A DNA stretch of 64,000 bases from Azorinus chamasolen (taxonomy: Eukaryota; Mollusca; Bivalvia; Cardiida; Solecurtidae), in contig OY755238.1 of NCBI GenBank assembly GCA_963576725.1, forward strand, positions 26,814,334-26,878,333. Reading direction: 5' to 3'. A program made the position numbers and the translations under genes. The notes under the pieces are model-generated. The model was not told the DNA's origin. It saw nothing but the letters and a program-made list of their open reading frames with translations, and searched no databases. Shown in pieces: positions 45,842 to 57,567 of the stretch. Every line of letters starts with the position of its first letter. The first letter of the stretch is position 1.

Positions 45842-46437
45842 CTGATCTGCGTCTATACTGTTTGCCTATGTCCTTGCTTATATGTTAATCTCGAGGAATT
45901 AATCTTCTGTGCTCTGAGCAATTGTCCTCTATAAATATATTCTTCCATTTTTTAACAACAGCAGTATCAAAATGTCAAACAGTTTCAATCCTGATGAGAT
46001 CTCAAAGGTGGCCACATAACAATTAATTGTAACCTAGTTATTCAAAGTAAACTGAGGCAAATAGGGAAGACCCAAATTAAACTGCTCTTGAATGAATGGT
46101 TAGATCAGGGTCTAAACTGTTTGCTACTATATCAGTTTCATTGAGAGATACCAAAATAGTGCCAGATTGAAATATAACTTGCAGAACTTAAACTCTTACA
46201 AATGGACCCTTCCAGATTAGACATTAGCTCATGCCAATTCTGGAGAGTAATTTTCCCATACATTGTAAATATGACAAACGGTGCAGACCCTGATCAGAGT
46301 TTCTCAGAGAGGAGTTTGTCTGAACTGGGTCTGCACTAATTACAAGGGCTATTTAACTTGGTTCCTGCATAGTAGGACCCCACTTTTCAAGATGCTTGTA
46401 TATTTTTAAATGTATATCGATCATATCATGTTCGAAT

Positions 46438-46533
46438 CACTGGCTCTAGATCGAAAATGACTGTAGTCTATTAATAACACCTATTACATGGTGTTATAAA
46501 TAGACTATAGTACAGTTCGGTCTAGTGCCAGTG
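46438..46533. repeat. Imperfect hairpin with ends CACTGGCTCTAGA / TCTAGTGCCAGTG
   Basis: The arms pair over about 40 bases, with AACACC(TATTACAT)GGTGTT at the tip. Confidence 0.8.
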
Positions 46534-46711
46534 GTCTGAATGCATCCATGTAATTGATCTGTATCTTTCAAATCAATACATGACAGGCAGTCTCAAAGAG
46601 CTCCGATCCAGATCAAAGACCAAACTACTTTGCATCTGATCAGAATGCACGCTGTTTAAAGTAAAGTAGCTGTCGAAGTAAAGGTTCGGTCCTTCGAAAA
46701 TGAACAATATA

Positions 46712-46915
46712 CAGTAAAACTTCGATTATTCGAACACTAAAATACGTATTATTATCGATCTTTAAGACAGGTGGCAACCTAATGCATGGTGAAAGTCATA
46801 CAGAAAGCTCCTCTAGGAGCTTTCTGCATGACTTTCACCATGCATTAAGCAGCCACCTGCCTAAAAGGGTCTAAATTCTTCTATAACGAAAATTCGAATA
46901 ATCGAGGTTTTACTG
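46712..46915. mobile_element. pogo-like MITE (family M2), complete, TA-flanked
   Basis: The ends are CAGTAAAACTTCGATTATTC and GAATAATCGAGGTTTTACTG with TA on both sides. The core is a nearly perfect hairpin (GGTGAAAGTCATACAGAAAG to CTTTCTGCATGACTTTCACC) with CTCCTCTAGGAG at the tip. It is the best M2 copy in the window. Confidence 0.85.
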
Positions 46916-47226
46916 TATTACAAAATTGTTCTAAAAGTATCACTACACATATCTAGAATCACATGTGACAGCTTAAGTCGAAAGCAATGGTGAAAGCTCC
47001 TACAGGAGTTTTAGAATTACTTTAGACCAGCATTAAGCTGTGAACAGAAGCAATTGTTTTGAATAGAAATCGGATGACTCGAACCTCTGTTATCTCAAAG
47101 TTATTTGTATGGTCCCTTGAAGTTCGACATATTGAATTTCAAATGTACTTTTTTTATCACATAATCTGTGGTGTGAGAGTGTCGAAACAGAGTGCCGTAA
47201 ACCGTGGAAATGCACAAGTGCGTTTT

Positions 47227-47460
47227 TAGCTCGACTATTCGAAAAATAGTGGAGCTTTCCTATTCGCACCGGCGTCGGCTTCCGCGTCACATATCGGTGA
47301 AAGTTTTTGTTAAAGTCCACTTTTTGCCTTTAACCTTTGGAATAAAGTTTTGAAACTTTGAACACTTGTTCACCATCACAATCTTCATCTGTAGGCAAGC
47401 ATACATAACTCTGTCGAGCATTTTGACATAAGTATGGCCCTTTTAAACTTAAAATTTAAT
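47227..47460 (+). repeat. Left end of a bivalve TAGCTCGACTATTCGAAAAATAG repeat
   Basis: TAGCTCGACTATTCG / CGAAAAATAGTGGAGCT forms an inverted opening followed by GGCGTCGG, as at 33160. The body fades before 47460. Confidence 0.6.
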
Positions 47461-47476
47461 TGAACAAGTAATTAAA

Positions 47477-50430
47477 CAAGAGGGCCATGAGGCCATGAAG
47501 CGCTCGCCTGAGATAACCTCCGGGATAGGGCCATGTTTTGATCCAGAAGTCATCATTTGTACAACCTTGGTAGAGAACCGCAAGGCAAAGCAGAAAATTA
47601 ATTACAGAGAAAATTAATATTTTCATATTTTCCCCATGAAAAACTGATAAGTCCCAGGACAGGGCTAAGTTTCGCCCGGAGGTCGTAAGTTGAACATTCT
47701 TGGCACAGAACCACAAGGCAAAGCTACATACCAAATATGGTAGGTATGGGTCTTATGGTTTAAGGGACAAAACTTTTTTAACGTTTTTCTGGTAAGTAAG
47801 TCTATGAAAAATAAATACATTTTATGCTTCAGGGTGGGGCTATTTTTTACCAAAAGGTCTTAATTTGTACAATCTTGGTAGAGGAGTACATGGTTAAGTT
47901 GCATGTCAAATATTAAAGGTATTGGCCTCATGGTTTCAGAAAAGAAGATTTTTAAAGGTCTATGTAAAACTGATAAACCCCAGGGTGGGGCCATTTTGAC
48001 CTATGGTCATACTTTGAACAATCTTGGTAGAGGACTATTACATAATGATATATACCATACATCAAAAGTTTTAGCAGAAGATGTTTAAAGATTTTCCTAT
48101 GAAAAACTGATAAGCGATGGGGCGGGGCCATTTTCGACCAGGTGTCATAAATTGAAAATCTTTGTAGATGACCACTGGATCATGCTACATACAAAATGTC
48201 AAAGCTCTCGGCCTTACAGTTTCAGAGAAGAGGATTTTTAAGGTTTTTCCTATGCAGAACTGATACGCCCTGAGGCAGGGCCATTTTTGGCCCGGGTATC
48301 ATAATTTGAACTATCATGGTAGAAAACAATTATATGATGCTACACAAAGGTGCCCGACGCATGCTTGGACTCATTCATGGACCCCCCCCCCCCCCCCTCC
48401 CCCCCAACCAAAAAAAAAAAAAAAAAATTGTGATCGAAGCATGTTCAACTGGCCTAAAACTATCTATCTGAACCTAAAACCACTCCGAAAAACGAGAAAA
48501 ACATGACCCGGAAAAAATTTCCTATCGGGTCTATATATGTATTGAAAGGTATCTAACTACGACAGATCAGCGGCGGAAAATACAACAGTCATGTTTTTCA
48601 AAGTCTTACAGCAAAGCCAATTCAACACCGATTTCAATCAGTTTGGTATTGATCCGTTCCAAATTCCATATGCTAAGCGGCACAATTAGTGTTTTCCTTA
48701 AATATTGCTCCGTCTTGTCGCTGCAAGACCGCGAATTTGAAAAAACGCTAGAGCGAAACGATGTGACTCCCGTCAGGATGCATAGACGTATATAGGGGGA
48801 TCTGTATTCGTTAATCTTTTCAACAAAAACGCGAATTATGGTTAAACACTATCTAAAAACATTAAACTCACCGCAATTAAAACGGTGCTTATTATTTCCA
48901 GTCAGCTACGAGGCGCCAGCTTTCTTTCTCCAACTTTCCTTTTGAACGGATGCGACCATTTTGCTGTGACCCGGCTCACAAATATCCGGGCCACAGCGAT
49001 TTGGCCATCTCCGTTCAAAACGAAAGTAGGAGAAAGAAAACTGGCGTCTCATAGCAGACATCAAATAGCCAGCACCGTTTTAACTGCGGTAAGTTGAATG
49101 TTTTTCGAATGTGTTTCAGCATAATTCGCGTTTTTGCTGAAAAGTTTAACGAATACAGATCCCCCTATATACTTCTATGCATCCTGGCGGGAGTCACATC
49201 GTTTCGCTCTAGCGTATTTTCAAATTCGCGGTCTTGCAGCGACAAGACGGGGCAATATTTAAGGAAAGCACTAACAGTGCCGCTTAGCATATGGAATTTG
49301 GAACGGATCAAGACCAAACTGATTAAAATCGGTGTTGAATTGGCTTTGCTGTAAGACTTTGAAAAACATGACTGTTGTATTTTCCGCCGCTGATCTGTCG
49401 TAGTTAGATACCTTTCAATACATATATAGACCCGATAGGAAAAAAAAATTCGGGTCGTGCTTTTCTCGTTTTTCGGATTGGTTTAAGGTTCAAATAGATA
49501 GTTTTATGCTAGTTTAACATACTTCCATCACAATTTTTTTTTTTTTTTTTTTTTTTTTTGGGGGGGGGGGGGGGGGGGTTGTTTCCATGGGTGAGTCCAA
49601 GCATGCGTCGAGCACCTTTGATGCTACATACCAAACATCACAGGTCTAGGCCTTACAGTTTCAGAGAAGAAGATTTTTAAAGACTTTCCTATGAAAAACT
49701 GATAAGCCCCGGGGTGGGTCATGTTTGGTACGGTGGTCATAATTTGAACAATATGTGTAGAGGACGATCAGATCATGCTACATACCAAAACTGGTAAGCC
49801 CCGTGGCGGAGCAATTTTTAATCCGAGGTTATAATTTGAATAATATTTGTAGAGGGCAATTAGGTCATGCTACATACCAAACATCAAATATCTAGGTATT
49901 ACAGTTTCAGAGAAGATGTTTAAAGATTTTCCTATGAAAAACTGATAAGCCCGGAGGCGGGCCATTTTTGTTGAAGAGGACCATGAAATCATGCTTCATA
50001 CCAAACATCAAAGGTCTAGGCACTACAGTTTCAGAGAAGAAGATTTTTTAAAGATTTTCCAATGAAAAACTGATAAGCCCTGTTGCGGGGCCATATTTTG
50101 GTCCGGGGTCATAATTTGAACAATCTTTGTAGAGGACCATTAGATCATACTACATACCAAATATCAAAGGTTTTAGATATCTTCCAGTTTCAGAGAAGAT
50201 TTTTAAAGATTTTCCTTTGAAAAACTGATAAGCCCCGGGGCGGGCCATATTTGGCATGGGGTCATAATTTGAAAATCTTTGTAGAGGGCCATCAGATCAT
50301 GCTACATACAAAATATCAAAGGTCTAGGCCATACAGTTTCGCGGAAGATTGTTAAAGATTTTCCTATGAAAAACTGATAAGCCCCGGGGCGGGGCCAATT
50401 GTGGTCCGGGTTCATAATTTGAACAACAAT
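47477..50430 (+). repeat. CAAGAGGG-type bivalve repeat with ~150-bp tandem body
   Basis: It opens CAAGAGGGCCATGAGGCCAT. About a dozen degenerate units follow with CCTATGAAAAACTGATAAGC, GGGGCCATTTT, TCATAATTTGAACAATCTT and ATGCTACATACCAAA. The palindrome 48345-49620 interrupts it. Short frames within are repeat noise. Confidence 0.8.
48345..49620. mobile_element. 1,276-bp near-perfect palindromic transposon with 8-bp target duplication
   Basis: The ends CAAAGGTGCCCGACGCATGC and GCATGCGTCGAGCACCTTTG are inverted. ATGCTACA occurs directly outside at 48337-48344 and 49621-49628. Each arm is over 600 bp and continues to a small centre near 48985 (CTGTGACCCGG ... CCGGGCCACAG). Both arms carry a C/A (or T/G) homopolymer block near the outer end. 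The 8-bp duplication and CA...TG ends fit a hAT-type (or P-type) non-autonomous foldback. No transposase is encoded; the short open frame across the centre is symmetrical noise. Confidence 0.85.
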
Positions 50431-51377
50431 TCGCCCCCACCCACCCACTGATGCTTCTGACAAAGTTTAGTAAAAATCGGGTCAGCGGTTTCAGAGGAGA
50501 TTATAATGGATATTGCAAAATAGCTGATTGGGTTGAATATGAATCACATTACAAGAAATGTCGATACGACATCAAACCGGGGTTTCCTTCACTATTAACT
50601 AATGATTTCTGGGTTCAAAGGGGCATAACTCACAGAAAAATTGCAGAAAGAAAACTCCCCGACAATATGCACATAGATCTACATATTGTGTCCTTGCTAC
50701 ATGCAAGGTTTTATGAAAATCTGTAGAGGAGTTTCAGAGGAGTTGCACTTACAACGATAGGGTAAAAAGATATAGTGATTTCAAGGGTTCAAAGAGGTAT
50801 AACTCCAAGAAAATTGCAGAAGGAACAATGTGTGTTTGTGGAAAACTATGCCCCCCTCCCGATATGACCTTTGACCCTGAAGGATGACATTGACCGTGCC
50901 ATGTCACCCCTCAAACTGTGCAGCTTCAAGAGATACACATGCATACCAAAGTCTGTAGCTACTGGTTCAAAAGTTATGGCCAATGTTAAAGTCGTTGATT
51001 TGACTTATATGTTTGACCTCTGACCTTGAAGGATGACATTGACCTTGACATGTCACCACTCAAAATGAACAAATTTATAAGGGACAATAACTCCAATTTT
51101 AGTGAAGCCGGAGTTATGGATGCATGATACTTTTTCATGACCTTGTACATTTTTTACACGGGGCAATAACTCCAATATTAGTGAAGCCAGAGTTATGGAC
51201 CTTAGGCATGACACTTCCTCTCAATATGTTCTTTCCAATTATGAAGTTTCAATCCAATGGCATGAGTAATATAGGAGTTATCGTCCAGACAAAAAAGTAT
51301 GAAAAATACAAGAGGCAATAACTCCAATATTAGTGAAGCCAGAGTTATGGACCTTGTACATGGCACTTCCTCTTATT
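50431..51377 (+). repeat. Older bivalve repeat tract ('aataactccaatattagtgaagcc')
   Basis: Repeated strings AATAACTCCAATATTAGTGA, AGCCAGAGTTATGGACCTT and TGACCTTGAAGGATGACATTG. No gene is present. The block continues after the retrotransposon fragment to about 52370. Confidence 0.7.
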
Positions 51378-51382
51378 ACGAT

Positions 51383-51402
51383 CTTTCTTTCTTTCTTTCT
51401 TC
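51383..51402 (-). repeat. (GAAA)n tail of the non-LTR fragment
   Basis: On minus, GGAAGAAAGAAAGAAAGAAA follows the retrotransposon's coding end, as a simple-repeat 3' tail would. Host repeat text resumes immediately. Confidence 0.65.
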
Positions 51403-51589
51403 CAATACTGTCCTCGATCAAGACTGATCATCACGACAGGTGGTGGCATATAGCGGATAAAAGATTTAGCACTCAAGTTAAATTTAGTAACTGGCTTAAG
51501 GCCAACAAAATGAACTATTTTGTAACTCACTGGCTAAACCATAAAACTATATACAAGGTTGACTAATAGAGTTGTACACATGTACATCT

Positions 51590-52141
51590 CTATTGATATA
51601 AGCTCGACTTGAATGACTCAGTGGTTTCCATAGAAACCATTGAGTTGGGGAGTCTATTCCATAAGGGAATGACTCTTGGAAAGAATGAAAATTTAAAAGA
51701 ATTTGTATAGGCCATAGGTCTGATGTATTGGAATGGATGATTTGCCCTGGAAATGTGGGCAATATGCATGTTGGGAAGGAGATACATCTCATTATCTATG
51801 CTGACTAAGTGATGATGAATCTTAAAGAAAAATACAAGACTTGCATGTTCTCGTCTTTGCTCAAGAGTTGGCCATTGCAGGTCTTGTAGCATCTCGCCTA
51901 CGTGACTGGTGTGCCATCTTCTACAGGACCACCTTGCTGCAGTTCTCTGCACCATTTCAATTTTTTACATGGGTCTGAGAGTGTGGGTTCCAGATAGAAG
52001 AAGCAAACTCCAGTTGAGGACGTACCAGTGTTTTATAAGCATTAACTTTAGTCTGCCTGGGTGCTAATGAAAGGTTCCTGCGCAGAAAACCAAGTGTTTT
52101 TGTTGCTTTAGATGTTATAGAGTCTATATGTTGCGACCAGT
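51590..52141 (-). pseudogene. 5'-truncated non-LTR retrotransposon, C-terminal end of the reverse-transcriptase ORF
   Basis: The minus-strand frame 51590-51955 contains VQRTAARW, DLQWPTLEQRREHASLVFF and PLWNRLPNSM. These are the standard C-terminal words of Jockey/CR1/L2-type ORF2 proteins. A one-base slip in an A run (plus-strand T run at about 51961) separates it from an upstream frame reaching 52141. That frame reads WSQHIDSITSKATKTLGFLR and VRPQLEFASSIWNP, the thumb region after the RT catalytic domain. The catalytic YxDD part is absent because the copy is cut at 52141, where host repeat text resumes. It is an inactive remnant. Confidence 0.85.
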
Positions 52142-52434
52142 ACTTTCCATATATGAAGTTTCAATCTAATGGCATGAACCATATAGAAGTTATCGTCCTG
52201 ACAAAAATGGTTAAAGAAATTACAAGGGGCAATAACTCCAATATTAGTGAAGCCAGAGTTATAGACATTATGCATGACACTTCACCATGATCTTTCCATG
52301 TATGATGTTTCAATCCAATAGCTTGAGAAATATAGGAGATAAGATTTATCGTCCGGACAAGATTGGCAGCTGATAGTGGTGGTGGTGTGTGTGTGTGTGT
52401 GGGGGTGGGGGGGGGGGGGCAATGGAGTAATTAA

Positions 52435-52671
52435 GACCCTTTCCTCCATAAATACGCCTTTCTACTCTTTTCTACTCCTTAGAAAACAGAGTAGACCCAG
52501 ATCAGACGGCTGATCAGGGTCTGTTCTGTTTGCTTTTGACGTGATGTAGAGATCTGATTCTAGTGTTTATCAGGACAAAGGTTTTGCTGATTCATTCATC
52601 ACTATAGAAATACGTTCTATGATGCCATTATCTCTTACATGAATATTCATGGACTAAATGGTTAAGATATA
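52435..52671. mobile_element. piggyBac-like MITE, family M1, TTAA-flanked
   Basis: TTAA at 52431-52434 and 52672-52675. The left end is GACCCTTTCC. The hairpin AACAGAGTAGACCCAGATCA / TGATCAGGGTCTGTTCTGTT has a shortened tip. Confidence 0.75.
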
Positions 52672-52786
52672 ACTAACTCTACCCCACATGATTATAAGCC
52701 ACAGCACTCCAAGCTACTACACAGTGAGTACACCTGTCTGCAGTATACTGATTGACCTAATTACCACTGACCAGCAGGCTGCTATA

Positions 52787-53366
52787 GAAAACTGGCCACC
52801 CCTAGGATGGGGCCAATTTTTACCCCAAGAGCATAATTTATATAACTTTTGTAGAGGACCTGAACATGGTGCTATGTGCCAAATATGAAAACCGAGAACT
52901 TTCCAGTTTCAGAGAAGAAGATTTTTAAATTTTTCAGTGTAATTATGTTTCTATTGAAAACTGGCCACCCCTTGGACAGGGCCTATTTTGACCCTTGGGG
53001 CATAATTTATATAACATTTGTAGAGGACATGCACATGATGCTTTTTGCCAAATATGAAAGCTAAGAACCTTCCAGAAGAGAAGATTTTCAAAGTTTTCAC
53101 TATATGTTTCTATAGAAAACAAGGCACCCCTTGTGCGGGGACAATTTTGACCCCAGGGCCATAATTTATATATATTTTGTATAGAGGGCCTACATATGAT
53201 GGTATGTGCCAAAGATGAAAGCTGAGAACCATGTAGATTCAGAGGAGAAGAGTTTTAAAGGTTCAAAATGTTGACGACTGACAACACAAGACGCATGCCG
53301 ACGGACGACGGACGTAAGGCGATCACAAAAGCTCACCCTGAGCACTTAGGGCTCTGGTGAGCTGAA
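52787..53366 (+). repeat. Bivalve repeat, three ~160-bp units and a GGTGAGCTGA end
   Basis: Units contain GAAAACTGGCCACCCCT, CATAATTTATATAACTTTTG and GCCAAATATGAAAGC. The end has TTGACGACTGACAACACAAG and the hairpin GCTCACCCTGAGC...GCTCTGGTGAGC. Confidence 0.8.
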
Positions 53367-53369
53367 AAA

Positions 53370-53585
53370 TGAGATCATGGATATTTCTTGTTGATTTTTT
53401 ATAATGGTGTATGTACAAAGGACATTTAGGCTCAGGCAGAAACTCCATAATCTGGTTTTTATTATACCACATGTGACAAGCAAACAGAACAGACCCTGAT
53501 CAGACGGCTCCTATAGGAACCGCCTGATCTGGGTGCAGTCTGTTTGCAAATGCGTGAAAATGCATTTATATGAACCCTTTCCCCC
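53370..53585. mobile_element. M1 MITE, reverse orientation
   Basis: It contains GATTTTTTATAATGGTGTA and the hairpin AGCAAACAGAACAGACCCTG / GGGTGCAGTCTGTTTGC with CTCCTATAGGAAC, and ends AACCCTTTCCC. Confidence 0.7.
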
Positions 53586-53604
53586 ATGTAAACGCCTTTT
53601 TATA

Positions 53605-56600
53605 CCAACGAAGGTAACTTCGGTCGTATTATGGTATGGCGCTTGTCCGCCCGTCCGTCCGTACATTAGCCAGTTCTTTGTCCGCTCTATAACTTGACAA
53701 TTATTACGTGTGCTGTCTTCATATTTAGTAGGAAGGTTGGTCATTGCCAGTAGATGACCCCTATCGACTTTCAGATCAGTCGGCCAAAGGTCAAAGTCAC
53801 AGTGACCTAAAACTCAATTTTTTTTACATCTTTGTCCACTCAATAACTTAACAACTATTAGGTGTGCTGTCTTCATATTTAATAGGAAGGTTGGTCATGA
53901 CTAGTTAATGACCCCTTTTAATTTTGAGGTCAGTCGGTCGAAGGTCAAGGTCACAGTGACCTTCAACTAAAAATCTTGTACACAAATGTACATCTTTGTC
54001 CGCTCAATAACCTGACGACTATTAGGTGTTTACTATATATTTAGTAGGAAGGTTGGTCATGGCTAGTAGTTGACCCCTATTGATTTTGAGGTCAGCTGTC
54101 AAAGGCAATGTCACGGTGACCTTAAACTCAAACAAGAGGGACTGAAAGGCCCTGACATCGCTCACCAGACAATCAGAGGAGAAGATTTTCAAAGTTTTCA
54201 CTATGTGTTTCTATAGAAAACTACCCGGCCCTGGGGCAGGCAAAATTTGACCCAAGGGGCATAATTTATGTAATTTTTGTAGAGGACCTCAAGTGAAAAA
54301 AAAAATAAGGAAATGAAAACATGTAACAATGTCAATCTATAGAAGGGCATGTACAAAAGTATGTAAACCCTCTCCCTGGGCAAATTGGTTGGATTTCAGA
54401 AAGAATAAATAAATCTATACATGTACTTATATTCAAAATTTCAGATATTTTCATTACACCTTCATGAGTTATTATTATTCATATCTTAATTTAATTCAAC
54501 CCTTCCCCTGTTCTATGTTTATTCAAAATTTAAATACCTACTAAATATTAGCTAGCATTTAGCTTTGGTTATGTACAAGTTTAGTGAACCAAGAAAACCC
54601 ATCCATATGATCTGCAATTATCCCTAGTCAATATGCTTATGGCTGGTCACTCACTCTTCAAAGGTCCTATACCTTTAGCCTGCTAATATTACACCAGCTA
54701 CTTGCTTTGGTTTTTTTTTGCATTTATAACAACCTTTGCAAACAGTCTGGATCAAGTCTGGATCCAGATGAGATACAAAGTAACTTGGCATCTAATCAGG
54801 GTCCAAACTGTCTTTCACTATGACATTTGTTTTTTAAAAGATATGGAAGGAAACAACTTTTGCAGCAGATAACATTATTTGCAGACAGTAATTGTTCAGA
54901 GTGCAAAGGGGATTGGAGAAAATTATACTAGACACCAAATGACCTCCATAATAACCTGCATGATGTTTACAACATATCAAAGAGCAAAGAGTTCCTGGGC
55001 ATCAGTGAGACTAATTAAGCAGTGAAAAATATTGCAGCTGCATTTTTCTGGAGTGTAAATCTGGAGAGTGTGTACTAGCAGTCTCCCAGAAAATAATGGT
55101 CAGTTTGAATTAGCTGAAACAGCAGCTTGCTCTCAGAAACTGGTCACCTCTGGGGTGGGGCCAATTTTGACCCAAGGGGCATAATTTATATAACTTTTGT
55201 AGAAGACCTGAACATGATGCTATGTGCCAAATATGAAAGTTGAAAACTTTCCGATTTCAGAAGAGATGATTTTCAAAGATTTCACAACATGTTTCTATAG
55301 AAAACAATGCACCCCTGGGGCGGGGCCAATTTTGACCCAAGGGGCATAATTTATATAACCTTTGTAGAGAACCTACACATGATGCTATGTGCCAAATATG
55401 AAAGCTGAGAACCCTATAGATTCAGAGGAGAAGATTTTTAAAGGTTCAAATTGTTGACGACGGACGACGAACGACGGACGACGCACGATGCACGACGCAC
55501 ACCGCACGACGACGGATGACGGACATCAGGCGATCACAAAAGCTCACCCTGAGCACTTTGTGCTCTGGTGAGCTAAAAACGTGTTCGCTCAATAAATTGA
55601 TACGTATTAGGTGTGCTGTCTTCATACCTAGCAAAAAGGTTGATCATGGCAAGTAAATGACTCCTAATGATTTTGAGATCAATTGGTCTAAGGTGAAGGT
55701 CACAGTTACCTTCAACTAAAAAGGTATTGTACATCATTGTCCGTTCAATAACATGACAACGATTTAGTGTGCTGTCTTCATATATACATGTAGTAGAAAG
55801 GTTGATCAGAACTAGTAGATGACCCCTTTAATTTTGAGGTCAGTTGGTCAAATGTGACGGGGTGACCTTCAACTCAAATATTGTGTCCGCTCTGTAACTT
55901 GATAAGTATTAGGTGTGCTGTCTTCATACCTGGTAGAAAGGTTGATCATGGCAGGTAAATGACTCCTAATGGAGGTCAGTTGGTCACAGTTATCTTCAAC
56001 TCAAAAATCGTGTACATCATTGTCCGTTCAATAACTTGAAGTGTGCTGTCTTATACAGTAGGAAGGTTGGTCATGACTTTTAGATGACCCCTATTGATTT
56101 TGAGGTCAGTTGGTCAAAGGTCACGGTGACCTTCAACTCATAAATCTTGTCCGCTCAATAACTTTATACGTACTATGTGTGCTGTTTTCATACCTAGTCG
56201 AAAAGTTGATCATGGCAAGTAAATGACTCATTATTTTGAGGTCAATCGGTCAAAGGTCAAGGTCACAGTGACCTTCAATTCAAAATTCTTATCCGCTCAA
56301 TTACTTGATAAAGTATTATGTTTGCTGTCTTCATAGTTAGTAGGATGCTTAGTCATGGCTAGTAGATGACCCCTATTGATTTTGAGGTCAGTCGGCCAAA
56401 GGTCAAGGTCACAGTGACCTTTAACTAAAAAATAGTGTCCCCTCAATAACTTGATAGGTATGGGATGTGCTGACTTCATACACTGTACTTAGTAAGAAGG
56501 TTAGTCATTGCTATTAGATGTCCTTCATTAATTTACAGGTCAGTCGATCAAAGGTCAAGGTCACATTGACCTTCACTAACAAAACATTTCTGCTCAATAA

Positions 56601-56690
56601 CTTGATAACTATTGGTCATTACCAGTAGATGACCCCTATCAGTTTTGAGGTCAGTTGGTCAAAGGTCAAGGTCACTTTGGGTGTATAATG
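53605..56690 (+). repeat. ~150-bp tandem array (bivalve 'GGTCAAGGTCACAGTGACC' type), interrupted
   Basis: It opens TTATACCAACGAAGGTAAC and a CCGTCC microsatellite. Units carry TTAGGTGTGCTGTCTTCATA, AGGAAGGTTGGTCATG and AGGTCAAGGTCACAGTGACC. About sixteen units lie on both sides of the insertion at 54133-55576. The AGGTCAnAGGTCA-like words are by chance nuclear-receptor half-sites; no regulatory role is claimed. Confidence 0.85.
54133..55576 (+). mobile_element. CAAGAGGG ... GGTGAGCTAA element inserted in the array
   Basis: It starts CAAGAGGGACTGAAAGGCCC and ends with the hairpin GCTCACCCTGAGCACTTTGT/GCTCTGGTGAGC followed by CTAA. A 3' hairpin followed by CTRR with no terminal inverted repeats is Helitron-like, but no Rep/helicase is present. 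It contains two typical ~160-bp units and a non-repeated middle of about 700 bp (54400-55100) with one degenerate M1 hairpin (about 54737-54815). Confidence 0.6.
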
Positions 56691-56699
56691 CTCCGACAC

Positions 56700-57230
56700 A
56701 TGGAGCTCATGTTACCCATTAGCTATGAGTCCACTTTATTGGCAAATTTGTTGTATATATATGAGAGAAGTGGTTAAATTGATAAACTTATATAACTAAG
56801 AAGAACATATTTGGTTTTTACACAGACTTTATTCAATAAGATTTACACATTATATACACATACAATACTAGTTAGGAGATATTGAGTGGATTCTTCACTC
56901 ATTCATATTGACACATTTTTATGCCTGTGGAAACGTCACTTTTGGAACCATTGTGATTAACAGAGCATATGGATCACAGGAGCAAATGCTCTATTTAACA
57001 CAATGGTTTAAAAATTACACCATTTTGAAAATTTCAATTTTTCTAGTACCGGTATATGATCCAGTTTAGATGATTATTGAAATTCGGATCTATAAATACC
57101 CTATAAGGTTAGTTACTGAACAGTCAGATCCAGAATTCGCGATGATACATTCCATAACATTTTCCTTCATACAAAGGTCATTCATGTAGAAGGTCCTCTG
57201 TTTGCTTATGAAATGAATGAATGGATTGAA
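56700..57230. mobile_element. Degenerate M4-type MITE region
   Basis: The hairpin AACCATTGTGATTAACAGAG ... GCAAATGCTCTATTTAACAC at about 56956-57010 matches the complete M4 copy at 60662-60864. The flanks are eroded and nothing else is recognised. Confidence 0.5.
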
Positions 57231-57231
57231 T

Positions 57232-57485
57232 GGACGGAAATCTACAGCTGTAAATTAATGGGCATTTTAATCCAATGTACAGCTGTAAAAAGGCACTCAA
57301 AGGGGGTATGTACAGCTGTGAATGGGCACTCTAACTGAATAGGGGGATGTACAGCTGTAAATGTGCACTCTAATGGGGAATTATACAGCTAATGGGGCGA
57401 TATACAGTTGTAAATGGGCACCCTAATAGAATGGGGTAAAATGTACAGCTGTAAATTGGCACTGTAATAGAATGGGAGAAACGTA
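57232..57485 (+). repeat. Irregular minisatellite TGTACAGCTGTAAATGGGCAC
   Basis: Seven or eight units of 35-50 bp, each with TACAGCTGTAAAT and GGGCACTCTAA, of unequal length. Confidence 0.85.
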
Positions 57486-57567
57486 CAAATCGTCCTTTGT
57501 GTGCATGTCATTATTACAATTTCAGCTAATAAATACTTATTATTTCATGGTTTCTTACATGAATATC

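Larger units (their letters stand above)
44572..46700. other. Gene-free stretch with several M1-type and other hairpins
   Basis: M1-like pieces lie near 44572-44690, 45297-45345, 45655-45870, 46045-46125 and 46275-46345 (GACAAACGGTGCAGACCC...). Two further hairpins lie at 45714-45841 and 46438-46533. No coding frame is supported; the short Arg/Asn-rich frame near 44741 has no recognisable motif. Confidence 0.5.

Noticed and set aside
48885..49354. Frames across and beside the centre of the 1.28-kb palindrome
   Set aside because: The sequence is symmetrical, so similar frames appear on both strands; there is no transposase motif.
50451..50726. 91-codon plus-strand frame
   Set aside because: It overlaps the degenerate right part of a tandem repeat and shows no recognisable domain; judged chance.
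53750..56690. AGGTCA-type half-sites suggesting hormone-receptor elements
   Set aside because: The words belong to a ~150-bp tandem repeat unit and recur only because the unit recurs; no regulatory context is visible.
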